From Janthinobacterium lividum (GTDB taxonomy: Bacteria > Pseudomonadota > Gammaproteobacteria > Burkholderiales > Burkholderiaceae_D), in assembly GCF_011601275.1 (NCBI RefSeq), contig NZ_JAAOLY010000013.1, forward strand, positions 1 through 64,000: DNA of 64,000 bases. The letters run 5' to 3'. A program made the translations under genes and the position numbers. Position 1 is the first letter of the stretch, and every line of letters begins with the position of its first letter. The notes under the pieces were generated by a model that was not told where the DNA came from, made no database searches, and saw nothing but the letters and a program-made list of their open reading frames with translations. Positions 1 to 7,347 of the stretch are shown piece after piece.

Positions 1-53
1 CCCCTGCGCCAGCCACCGGCACGGCCGTTGCGTCTGCGCGCCAAACTCGACCA

Positions 54-65
54 TGACAATTGTCA
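54..65. promoter_or_regulatory. perfect 12-bp palindrome upstream of the Flp pilins
   Basis: TGACAATTGTCA is a perfect inverted repeat about 140 bp before the first Flp-like ORF and about 370 bp before the canonical Flp gene. Seen directly. A role as an operator for a dimeric regulator of the Tad locus is inference; I do not recognise the cognate protein. Confidence 0.35.
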
Positions 66-109
66 CGAAAAAAACAAGCAGTTCCTCCTTGCAATAAAAG
101 GATGTTCTT

Positions 110-123
110 CTGATGTAGATCAA
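110..123. promoter_or_regulatory. FNR/ANR-like box upstream of the flp genes
   Basis: CTGAT-GTAG-ATCAA matches the FNR/ANR family consensus TTGAT-N4-ATCAA at 9 of 10 positions. A TATAGT hexamer (136-141) lies just downstream and could be a -10 element, but the spacing (box centre about -31 relative to the implied start) is not the classical -41.5. Oxygen- or redox-linked control of the Tad locus is therefore only a possibility. Confidence 0.35.
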
Positions 124-194
124 GGTGCCAACTTCTATAGTGGATTTACCGGAGTGCAAATCACCGCACGGCCCACCACGACACGGAGCACAGC

Positions 195-341
195 ATGCGC
201 CTTGACAAGTTTCTTCCGACCGCCCTGATCACCTATTTGCAGGGCAAGGAAAAGGCTGCGTTCTACCGCTATGCCCTGGTGGCGGCCCTCATGGCGGTGG
301 TGTGCATCATCGGACTGCTGGCACTGGGCGAAAGCCCATGA
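195..341 (+). CDS. small Flp-pilin-like membrane protein, degenerate processing site
   Basis: A 48-residue ORF with a GGAG ribosome site 6 nt before ATG. Residues 27-45 form one hydrophobic segment. Aligned by eye with the canonical Flp encoded next to it, AAFYRYALVAAL matches VTAIEYGLIAAL. The conserved Glu at +5 is Arg25, Tyr26 is kept, and the residue at the cleavage position (-1) is Lys20 instead of Gly. If it belongs to the Flp family it should not be cut in the normal way by TadV, and could act as a membrane-retained accessory or be a decaying pilin copy. It is short, so coding status rests on the ribosome site, the position in the operon and the resemblance. Product function unknown. 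Confidence 0.5.
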   Translation: MRLDKFLPTALITYLQGKEKAAFYRYALVAALMAVVCIIGLLALGESP

Positions 342-423
342 GCACGCCAGGTCGTAGCAGCAGGAAGCAACACTGTCATGCCGTTTTACCCACCGCCGTA
401 CCTTAACCACACCAGGAGTTGTC

Positions 424-597
424 ATGAACCTCATCAAAAACTTTATCCGCGAAGAAGATGGCGTCACCGCAATCGAGTACGGCCTGATCGCTGCCCTGAT
501 TGCCGTCGTGATCATCGCCGCCATCACCATCGTCGGCACGCAGCTGAAAAAAACCTTCAGCACCATCGGCACCAAGCTGACCACCGCCAATGCCTGA
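424..597 (+). CDS. flp: Flp family type IVb pilin (major pilin candidate)
   Basis: This 57-residue prepilin has the textbook Flp layout: a short charged leader (1-13), a cleavage site after Gly13 followed by VTAIEYG with Glu18 and Tyr19 at +5/+6, a hydrophobic segment at about 20-39, and a short polar tail. Flp prepilins are cut by the TadV/CpaA peptidase and assembled into adhesive Tad pili by TadA with TadB/TadC. It is the only pilin in the window with every processing residue, so it is the best candidate for the major subunit. An AGGAG ribosome site lies at 413-417, 6 nt before ATG. Confidence 0.93.
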   Translation: MNLIKNFIREEDGVTAIEYGLIAALIAVVIIAAITIVGTQLKKTFSTIGTKLTTANA

Positions 598-692
598 CGC
601 GGTGCTGTCCGGGCCGGCCCAGCGCCAGCCCGGACTACGCTTCCCCCCATTCCCGGCACGCCCACCTTGACGAACGCATAGCGAGGCCCATC

Positions 693-866
693 GTGAAATC
701 TCTCTTCAGCCGTTTATCCGACGAGTCCGCCGTCACAGCGATCGAATACGCGCTGCTGGCGGGCCTGATCGCGGCAGTGCTGGTGGTCACGATCACCTTG
801 CTTGGCGACCAGGTCAAGCTGCTGTTTGTCTACGTCAAGGACCAAGTGGTCCTGGCCCTGTCATGA
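693..866 (+). CDS. second Flp family pilin, Ala at the cleavage position
   Basis: A 57-residue Flp-type prepilin started by GTG. It keeps VTAIEY (Glu18, Tyr19), but the residue before the expected cut is Ala13, not Gly. The segment after the first helix (about 41-57) is also rather hydrophobic and ends in LALS, unlike the polar tail of the other Flp. The stop codon overlaps the ATG of the following lipid phosphatase (ATGA), implying translational coupling. Family membership is clear; whether it is a minor pilin, a priming subunit or poorly processed is inference. Confidence 0.85.
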   Translation: MKSLFSRLSDESAVTAIEYALLAGLIAAVLVVTITLLGDQVKLLFVYVKDQVVLALS

Positions 867-1933
867 ACACCCTGCTCGCCTCGCTGCGCACCCACCGCGC
901 CCTGCTGCTGATCGTGCTGGCGTACGCCGCCGTGGCGACCTTGCTGGCCGGCGGCCTGCCCAGCGCATCGGACACCCTCAACGTGCTGGCCGGCTTCCTC
1001 GTGGCCATCCTCACGGGTCCCGTCTTCATCCTGTGCGGCTACACCATCCACGTCATGGTGATGAAACGCCCGCACCGCCTGTGCCATTATCTGTACCACG
1101 ATCTGCGCCGCTACCTGAGCAACGAGCGCCTGCTGCACGCGCTGCCGGCCATGCTGCTGATCCCCGTCTTCGCCTCCAGCTTCACCGTTATCAAGGGCGC
1201 CATCCCGCGCCTGCATCCCTACACTTGGGATGCCACCCTGTCCGCCTGGGATATCGCGCTGCATGGCGGCAAGGCCCCATGGGAAAGGCTGCAGCCGCTG
1301 CTGGGCCACCCGCTCGTCACGGGCTTGCTCAACTTCAGCTACCACTTCTGGTTCTTCCTGTTCTACGCCATCCTGTACTGGCTCATCCTCGACACGCGCC
1401 GCCCGCTGCTGCGCATGCAGTTCCTGCTCAGCTTTGCGCTGACCTGGATCGCCCTGGGCAGCATCCTGGCCGTGCTGTTTGCCTCGGTCGGTCCCTGCTA
1501 CTACGGCCACCTGCATGCCAGCGACCCGTATGCGCCGCTGATGGCCTACCTGCATGAGGCCAACCAGCACGTTCCCGTCTGGGCCCTGCAGGTGCAGGAA
1601 ATGCTGTGGCAAGGCTATCAAAGCAAGGGCGCGCACGGCGAACTGGGCATCTCCGCCATGCCCAGCATGCATGTGGCCACGGCCGTGCTGATGGCCATCG
1701 TGGGCTGGAACGTCAACCGCGCCGCCGGGATCGCCCTGTCCGCCTTCGCCGTACTGATACTGCTCGGCTCCATCCACCTGGGCTGGCACTATGCGCTCGA
1801 CGGCTATGTGGGCGCGGCCGGCGCGGCGCTCGTATGGCGCCTGGTAGGACGGCTGCTGGGCAGCCAGGCCGCGGCACCGGCCATGCACGTGGCCACGGCG
1901 CCCTGCATGGGCAAGGAAGGATTGACGTCATGA
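863..1933 (+). CDS. PAP2 superfamily phosphatase, inositolphosphotransferase-like
   Basis: A 356-residue polytopic membrane protein. SAMPSMH (264-270) followed by SIHLGWHYALD (303-313) correspond to the second and third phosphatase motifs of the PAP2 superfamily, with His270, His309 and Asp313 as likely active-site residues. The SMPSMH form resembles the fungal IPC-synthase/PAP2_3 branch, which moves phosphoryl head groups between lipids. It overlaps flp2 by 4 nt upstream and the prepilin peptidase by 4 nt downstream, so it is stitched into the Tad operon. It may alter a lipid or a lipid-linked sugar needed at the pilus site; substrate unknown. Confidence 0.85.
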   Translation: MNTLLASLRTHRALLLIVLAYAAVATLLAGGLPSASDTLNVLAGFLVAILTGPVFILCGYTIHVMVMKRPHRLCHYLYHDLRRYLSNERLLHALPAMLLIPVFASSFTVIKGAIPRLHPYTWDATLSAWDIALHGGKAPWERLQPLLGHPLVTGLLNFSYHFWFFLFYAILYWLILDTRRPLLRMQFLLSFALTWIALGSILAVLFASVGPCYYGHLHASDPYAPLMAYLHEANQHVPVWALQVQEMLWQGYQSKGAHGELGISAMPSMHVATAVLMAIVGWNVNRAAGIALSAFAVLILLGSIHLGWHYALDGYVGAAGAALVWRLVGRLLGSQAAAPAMHVATAPCMGKEGLTS

Positions 1934-2517
1934 ACGCCCACCTGCCCATGCTGCTGTGCCTTGCCGTGCTGGCCGCCCTGCTCGCTGCCGCCCTTTGGCA
2001 CGACCTGCGCACGCGCCGCATCCCGAACCGGCTGGTGCTGTGGGGCACCTTGGCAGGGCTGATCATCAACAGTTTCGTGGCATCCGGCGCCGGCCTGTTC
2101 GACGCTTCCTTCGGCGGCCTGGGACTACTGCAGGCGCTGGCCGGCGCCGCCACCGGACTGGCCCTGCTGCTGCCCATGTATCTGCTGCGCGCCCTGGGCG
2201 CCGGCGACGTCAAGCTGATGGCCATGTGCGGCGCCTTCCTGGGTCCCGACGCCGTGCTCGAAGCGGCCTTGCTGACCTTCCTGTGCGGCGGCGTGCTGGC
2301 CCTGGCCGCCGCGCTGGCCGGCCAGCGCCTGCGCCAGGTGCTCAAAAACACCTATCACATGATGCTGGGCGCGCTGCTGCACAGCCTGGCCGGCGGCGCC
2401 GCCACGATCGCCGAACCGCCGCCTGCCACCGGCAAGCTGGCCTACGCTTTCGCCATTGCCAGCGGCACCCTGCTGCAGGTCTTCCTGCACTACACCCACC
2501 TGTGGAGCCTGCGCTGA
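1930..2517 (+). CDS. cpaA: Tad prepilin peptidase, A24 family (TadV/CpaA)
   Basis: A 195-residue multispanning aspartic protease of the inner membrane that removes the leader from Flp and TadE-type prepilins. Both catalytic Asp motifs are visible: Asp25 in WHDLRTRRIPNRL and Asp93 in GAGDVK, the GxGD motif. Like other TadV/CpaA proteins it lacks the N-terminal methyltransferase half of PilD, so it can cleave but should not N-methylate. The ATG overlaps the stop of the PAP2 gene (ATGA). Confidence 0.94.
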   Translation: MNAHLPMLLCLAVLAALLAAALWHDLRTRRIPNRLVLWGTLAGLIINSFVASGAGLFDASFGGLGLLQALAGAATGLALLLPMYLLRALGAGDVKLMAMCGAFLGPDAVLEAALLTFLCGGVLALAAALAGQRLRQVLKNTYHMMLGALLHSLAGGAATIAEPPPATGKLAYAFAIASGTLLQVFLHYTHLWSLR

Positions 2518-2557
2518 AACGCGCCGCGCCAACCACCAACCACGACAGGACCTGACC

Positions 2558-3178
2558 ATGGATACCCTCGCCACCCTCTGCCACTCGCGCCACGCCAGCC
2601 TGTTCACCAGCATCGCCATGGCTTGCCTGTGGACGTTCTTCGCCAGCGCGCACGTGGTGGGCTATCTGCACAGCGGCGACTGGAGCTATCTGCTGTTCTG
2701 CGCCGCCGAAACCCTGGCCGCCCTGTTCTTCATCGTGCGCACGGCCCCCGTCAGCGTTTCCACCGATGCGGGCGACTGGCTGCTGGCCATCGGCGCCACC
2801 TTCGCGCCCTTCCTCCTCTCACCTGCCGACATGGCCATCTGGCCCGGCGCGCGCTACCTGCTGGCCGTCGGCAGCCTGCTGCAGATCGCCGGCCTGCTGT
2901 CGCTGAACCGCAGCTTCGGCCTGGTAGCGGCGCAGCGCGACATCAAGACGGGCGGCGTCTATCGCGTGATACGCCATCCGCTGTATGCCAGCTACCTGAT
3001 TTCCCTGAGCGGCTACCTGCTGGCCAACACCTCGTTCGCCAACACCGTCATCTATGTTGCGACGATGACGATGATGGTGATGCGCCTGCTGCGCGAAGAG
3101 CGTTTCCTGTCCACCGACGTGCGCTATCGCGTCTACATGCGCCAGGTGAAGTACCGCCTGCTGCCCTTCATCTTCTGA
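2558..3178 (+). CDS. isoprenylcysteine carboxyl methyltransferase-like membrane protein
   Basis: A 206-residue membrane protein with about five hydrophobic segments. The C-terminal half carries the ICMT/PEMT-type signature: GGVYRVIRHPLYASYL (132-147), Glu180/Glu181 in REERFL, then a Tyr-rich stretch ending in YRLLPFIF. This family binds S-adenosylmethionine and methylates substrates at the membrane face. It sits between the peptidase and the AAA+ ATPase of the Tad locus, with AGGA 7 nt before ATG 2558; upstream in-frame starts would run into cpaA. The substrate is unknown. Because the TadV-type peptidase has no methyltransferase domain, methylation of processed pilins is an attractive guess, but not shown. 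Confidence 0.85.
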   Translation: MDTLATLCHSRHASLFTSIAMACLWTFFASAHVVGYLHSGDWSYLLFCAAETLAALFFIVRTAPVSVSTDAGDWLLAIGATFAPFLLSPADMAIWPGARYLLAVGSLLQIAGLLSLNRSFGLVAAQRDIKTGGVYRVIRHPLYASYLISLSGYLLANTSFANTVIYVATMTMMVMRLLREERFLSTDVRYRVYMRQVKYRLLPFIF

Positions 3179-3211
3179 CATCCGGCCACCCGAGCAAGAG
3201 GAGCACCCATC

Positions 3212-4558
3212 ATGCCTGACACCTATCCAGAACGCAGCGACGGCGGCGGCGTCGAACCGGCGGCCAAGCGCGCCCCCCGCACGGTCGAGGAAACGGGATT
3301 GCCCTTCCTGTTCCTGGTCGAACTGCTGGTCAAGATACTCTTCCTGCGCGGCCAGATCGGCCTGCCCGCCCTGTCGACGCACGTGAAACTGGGCGCTGGC
3401 GTGCTCGAACCGCTGCTCACCTTCATGCGCGCCGAAAAGCTGTGCGAAGCGCGCCGCAACGGCGGCAGCGGCACCGACGCCGACCTGTCTTACCTGCTGG
3501 GCGACCAGGGCCGCCTGCGCGCCGCCGAGTACATGCGCCGCAACGCCTACAGCGGCCCCGCCCCCGTCACCCTGTCCGACTACAGCAACCAGGTGCTGGC
3601 GCAAAGCGTGGCGGACATGCATGTCACCCGCGACGACGTGCAGCGCGAGTTCCGCGACGTGGTGGCCAGTTCGGCCGTGCTCGACCAGCTGGGCGCGGCC
3701 ATGAATTCCGGACGCGCCCTGTTCTTCCACGGTCCCGCCGGCAGCGGCAAGAGCTACCTGGCCGAGCGCCTGAACGGCCTGCTCAGCGGCGCCATCGCCC
3801 TGCCCCATGCCGTGATGGTCGACGGCGAAGTGCTGCCCTTCCTCGACCCCATGCTGCACACCGTGTCAAGCAAAGGCCTCGTGCCGTCCGATCCCCGCTG
3901 GGTGCGCGCCGAGCGCCCCGCCGTGCTGACGGGCGGCGAGCTGACGCTCGACATGCTGGACCTGCAATTCGACCAGGGCACGCGTTTGTACCAGGCGCCG
4001 CCGCACCTGAAGGCCAACAACGGCATCTTCATCATCGACGACCTGGGCCGCCAGCGCTGCTCGCCCGTGGAACTGATGAACCGCTGGATCGTGCCGATGG
4101 CGCGCCACATCGATTACCTGTCGCTGCACACGGGCTACAAGTTCCCCGTGCCCTTCGACGTCATCGTCGTGTTCTCGTCGAACCTGGCGCCGCAGCACCT
4201 GGCCGACGACTCCTTCCTGCGCCGCATCGGCTACAAGATCCACGTCGGCCCCCTGAGCGCCTACCACTACCTGGCCGTGTTCCGCAGCACCTGCGCCCAG
4301 CTGGGCATCAATTTCGACGAAGCCTCCTACACCTACCTGCTGCACCTGCACAGCCAGTACGGACGGCCCCTGCTGGCCTGCTATCCGCGCGACATCCTGG
4401 CGCAGATCTGCGACCAGGCGCGCTATGAAGACCACGCGGCACAGCTGTCGCCGGAAGTGCTGTTCTGGGCATGGAAAAACTATTTCGGCAGCGATGACGA
4501 CCTTGCAAGCACACATAACGGACCGGCAGCGGTCCAGCACAAAGGGGAAGCAAAATGA
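3212..4558 (+). CDS. AAA+ ATPase associated with Flp pilus assembly
   Basis: A 448-residue cytoplasmic protein. An N-terminal region (about 25-120) looks like a winged-helix or scaffold segment. The AAA+ core has a Walker A GPAGSGKS (174-181), Walker B IFIIDD (272-277) and a sensor-1 FSSN (321-324). It is distinct from TadA, whose motifs are different. Proteins of this kind occur next to Tad genes in beta- and gammaproteobacteria as chaperone-like ATPases of unproven role. The stop overlaps the start of cpaB (ATGA), so expression is coupled with the outer pilus machinery. Confidence 0.85.
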   Translation: MPDTYPERSDGGGVEPAAKRAPRTVEETGLPFLFLVELLVKILFLRGQIGLPALSTHVKLGAGVLEPLLTFMRAEKLCEARRNGGSGTDADLSYLLGDQGRLRAAEYMRRNAYSGPAPVTLSDYSNQVLAQSVADMHVTRDDVQREFRDVVASSAVLDQLGAAMNSGRALFFHGPAGSGKSYLAERLNGLLSGAIALPHAVMVDGEVLPFLDPMLHTVSSKGLVPSDPRWVRAERPAVLTGGELTLDMLDLQFDQGTRLYQAPPHLKANNGIFIIDDLGRQRCSPVELMNRWIVPMARHIDYLSLHTGYKFPVPFDVIVVFSSNLAPQHLADDSFLRRIGYKIHVGPLSAYHYLAVFRSTCAQLGINFDEASYTYLLHLHSQYGRPLLACYPRDILAQICDQARYEDHAAQLSPEVLFWAWKNYFGSDDDLASTHNGPAAVQHKGEAK

Positions 4559-5403
4559 GAAACGCACGCGCTCTGACGATGATGGCCATTGCGGTCATCC
4601 TGGCGTTCGCCGCGGTCATCGTGGCCGCGCGCTGGATCAATGCCCAAGCCTCGGGCAACATCAACAAGGTGGCCGTGGCCCAGGTCGACATCAGCCTGGG
4701 GGCGCGCCTCACGCCCGACATGGTGCGCATGGTGGACTGGCCATCGAACGCGCTGCCGCCGGGCGCCATCAACGATCCGAAACTGCTGGAAACGCGCGTC
4801 ACGCGCACCAGCATCCAGCACGGCGAACCGATCATGGAAGGCAAGCTGGCGCCTCCCGGCACGCAAGGCGGCCTGTCGGCCGTCGTCGCCGAAGGCAAGC
4901 GCGCCATGACCGTGCGCGTCAACGATGTGGTGGGCGTGGCCGGCTTCGCCCTGCCCGGCAACTTTGTCGACATCCTCGTCAACACCCAGGGCGAAGGGGC
5001 CCGCAAGACGCCGGACCGCGACCCGAACATTTCCAAGATCGTGCTCGAACGCATCCTCGTGCTGGCCATCGCCCAGGAATCGAGCCGCGACGACACCAAG
5101 CCCAAGGTGGTCAACGCCGTGACCCTGGAGCTGACGCCCGACCAGGCGGAAAAACTCGACCTGGCACGCAGCGTGGGCACCCTGTCGCTGGTGCTGCGCA
5201 ACCAGATCGAGGACAAACCCGTCAACACGGAAGGCGCCACCAAGTCCAGCCTGCTCGATGAAAAGGTCGCCATGGCAGCCCCCGCCGCCATGGTGCAAGC
5301 CAAGCCGCTGCCACGCCGCCGTCCCGCCGCCGCACCCGCGCCACAGGCCGGCCCACGGGTCGATGTCATCAAGGGGCTGGAACGCAGCTCCCAACAATTC
5401 TAA
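4555..5403 (+). CDS. cpaB: Flp pilus assembly protein CpaB/RcpC
   Basis: A 282-residue protein with an N-terminal membrane anchor (about 7-27) followed by a SAF-like domain (about 35-100) in the periplasm. CpaB/RcpC works with the secretin CpaC/RcpA and is thought to bind or gate it. The C-terminal tail is Pro/Ala/Arg-rich. Order cpaB-cpaC is the usual one in Tad loci. Confidence 0.92.
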   Translation: MRNARALTMMAIAVILAFAAVIVAARWINAQASGNINKVAVAQVDISLGARLTPDMVRMVDWPSNALPPGAINDPKLLETRVTRTSIQHGEPIMEGKLAPPGTQGGLSAVVAEGKRAMTVRVNDVVGVAGFALPGNFVDILVNTQGEGARKTPDRDPNISKIVLERILVLAIAQESSRDDTKPKVVNAVTLELTPDQAEKLDLARSVGTLSLVLRNQIEDKPVNTEGATKSSLLDEKVAMAAPAAMVQAKPLPRRRPAAAPAPQAGPRVDVIKGLERSSQQF

Positions 5404-5425
5404 CCTGCACCAGAGGAGTCACGCC

Positions 5426-7003
5426 ATGAGCACATATTGCACAGCAAGCGGAAGCCGGGTACTCAGCCTGGCGCTTGCCCTCGCCATGATCGGCGCCCTG
5501 GCGCCCCAGGCACGCAGCGAACCCGTTGCCGCCACCGCCACTGCCGCCGAAACGGGCGCCGCCAGGAGCAGCCGTGCCACGGCCCGCCCCAAGGCCACGC
5601 CGCCGCAAAGCGAATCGCGCGCCGGGCGCACCGAAATGGCGCCGCAAATGAGCCTGGCCGAAGGCAAGTCGACCCTGATGCGCCTGCCGTTCGCCGCCAG
5701 CCGCATGTCCGTCGGCGACCCGCGCATCGCCGACGTCATCCTGCTCAATCCCAACGAGGTCTACCTGCTGGGCCGCTCCGTCGGCACCACCAACCTGATC
5801 CTGTGGAACAAGAGCAATGACGCCACCATCATCGACCTGGCCGTCGGCATCGACAGCAGCAGCCTGCAGGCGCGCATGGCCGAACTGCTGCCGAACGAAA
5901 AGATCAACGTCACGGTGGCGGGCGACACCCTGATCCTGTCGGGCATGGTCAGCGATGTCGTCAAGGCCGACCAGGCCCTGTCGCTGGCCAACGCCTATGT
6001 GCAGCGCAGCAGCCGCAGCGGCAGCGCCGCCTCCGGTGCAGCGCCAGCAGCAGGCGCCGCCGCTGCCGCTCCCGCCGCCGCGCCCGATGCGAACATGCCG
6101 CGCGTGATCAACCTGCTGTCGATCGCCGCGCCGCAACAGGTGATGCTGGAAGTGAAGGTGGCCGAAGTGTCGAAGGTGCTGGTCGACCAGCTGGGCGCCA
6201 GCCTGGGCATCAACAAGACCATCGGCAGCTGGTCGTACTCACTGCTGTCCAGCCTGCTCAGCAACAATCCCAGCGGCTTGAGCGGCGCCAGCAAGAACAA
6301 CTTCTTCAACCTCGACGCGCAAAAACGCGATGGTCTGATCAAGGTGCTGGCCGAACCGAACATCATGGCCATCAGCGGCCAGGAGGCCAGCTTCCTGGCC
6401 GGCGGCAAGATCTTCATCCCCGTCAGCCAGACCAACAATAACGGCGTGCCCACCATCACGCTGGAAGAGAAGGAGTTCGGCGTGGCCGTGAAATTCACGC
6501 CCACCGTGCTCGAAGGGGGGCGCATCAACCTGAAGGTGGCGCCGGAAGTGTCGGACCTGAACAAGGACGGCATCGGCATCACCGCCACCGGCATCTCGGC
6601 CACGGCCATCCTGCCTTCGTTTACGACGCGGCGCGCCACCACCACGGTGCAGCTGTTCGACGGCCAGAGCTTCGCCATCGGCGGCCTGATCAAGAACAAT
6701 GTGACCAGCAATATCAAGGCCCTGCCGGGCCTGGGCGAAGTGCCCGTGCTGGGCGCCCTGTTCCGCAGCACGGACTTCCAGACGGACCGTTCGGAACTGG
6801 TCTTCATCATCACGCCGCACCTGGTCAAGCCGCTGCCGCCCGACTACAAGCTGCCCACCGACGGCTACATCCAGCCGACGCGCGGCGACATGTTCATGCA
6901 GGGAAAAATGGAAGGCAGCGCACCGGCGCCCACAGCGGCACCAGCGCCCATGCAGCCGCAAGCGGCCGCGCCACAGCCTGCCGCCGGCTTCGACCTCAAA
7001 TAG
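5426..7003 (+). CDS. cpaC: Tad outer-membrane secretin CpaC/RcpA
   Basis: A 525-residue secretin that forms the outer-membrane channel for the Flp pilus. The chosen ATG follows AGAGGAG at 5412-5418 and gives a Sec-type signal peptide (about 1-31, ending AQARS). An N-terminal pilus/BON-like region covers about 75-190. An Ala/Ser-rich linker follows, then the secretin domain to about 475, with conserved FDGQSFAIGGLI and LGEVPVLGALFRS and ending in ELVFIITPHLVKPL. The C-terminal about 50 residues are Pro/Ala/Gln-rich. Open reading continues upstream inside cpaB, but the signal peptide fixes the start. Confidence 0.94.
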   Translation: MSTYCTASGSRVLSLALALAMIGALAPQARSEPVAATATAAETGAARSSRATARPKATPPQSESRAGRTEMAPQMSLAEGKSTLMRLPFAASRMSVGDPRIADVILLNPNEVYLLGRSVGTTNLILWNKSNDATIIDLAVGIDSSSLQARMAELLPNEKINVTVAGDTLILSGMVSDVVKADQALSLANAYVQRSSRSGSAASGAAPAAGAAAAAPAAAPDANMPRVINLLSIAAPQQVMLEVKVAEVSKVLVDQLGASLGINKTIGSWSYSLLSSLLSNNPSGLSGASKNNFFNLDAQKRDGLIKVLAEPNIMAISGQEASFLAGGKIFIPVSQTNNNGVPTITLEEKEFGVAVKFTPTVLEGGRINLKVAPEVSDLNKDGIGITATGISATAILPSFTTRRATTTVQLFDGQSFAIGGLIKNNVTSNIKALPGLGEVPVLGALFRSTDFQTDRSELVFIITPHLVKPLPPDYKLPTDGYIQPTRGDMFMQGKMEGSAPAPTAAPAPMQPQAAAPQPAAGFDLK

Positions 7004-7012
7004 GAGAACACC

Positions 7013-7300
7013 ATGAAAACCGCACATAGCCTGCCTTGCGCCACCCTGCTGTCTCTGCTGGTCCTGCTGTCCGGTTGCGCCGCCACCACCACGCCCGTGC
7101 TCGATTCGCACTTCGGCGAATCGGTGGCCCTGCTCAAGGCGCAGCAGATCATGTATCCGGACGCCTACCGCAATGCCAACCCGGTCAGCGGCATCGACGG
7201 CAAGGCCGGCGTCAGCGCCTACCAGCGCTACCAGAAATCGTTTGCGGCGCCGGAACCGCAACCGAATGTCTTCACCATCGGCGTGGGCGGACGCCAGTAG
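7013..7300 (+). CDS. small Tad-associated lipoprotein
   Basis: A 95-residue protein with a lipoprotein signal: a hydrophobic stretch (11-20) and lipobox LLSGC with Cys22 as the lipidated residue. The mature part is short and polar with a conserved-looking DSHFGESV segment. It lies 9 nt after the secretin gene, where Tad loci often carry a small pilotin-like or assembly lipoprotein (position of TadF/RcpB-type genes). A pilotin role is inference from position only. Confidence 0.8.
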   Translation: MKTAHSLPCATLLSLLVLLSGCAATTTPVLDSHFGESVALLKAQQIMYPDAYRNANPVSGIDGKAGVSAYQRYQKSFAAPEPQPNVFTIGVGGRQ

Positions 7301-7347
7301 GCGCCAATCCCGCGATGCCCCCACCCCAGGCCACCCAGGAGACAGCC

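Noticed and set aside
28-228. 66-codon plus frame at the left edge
   Set aside because: It overlaps the palindrome and the FNR-like box, has no ribosome site and no sensible composition. The region reads as regulatory DNA.
4480-5397. 305-codon minus-strand frame opposite cpaB
   Set aside because: Antisense shadow of a gene with family features; no ribosome site.
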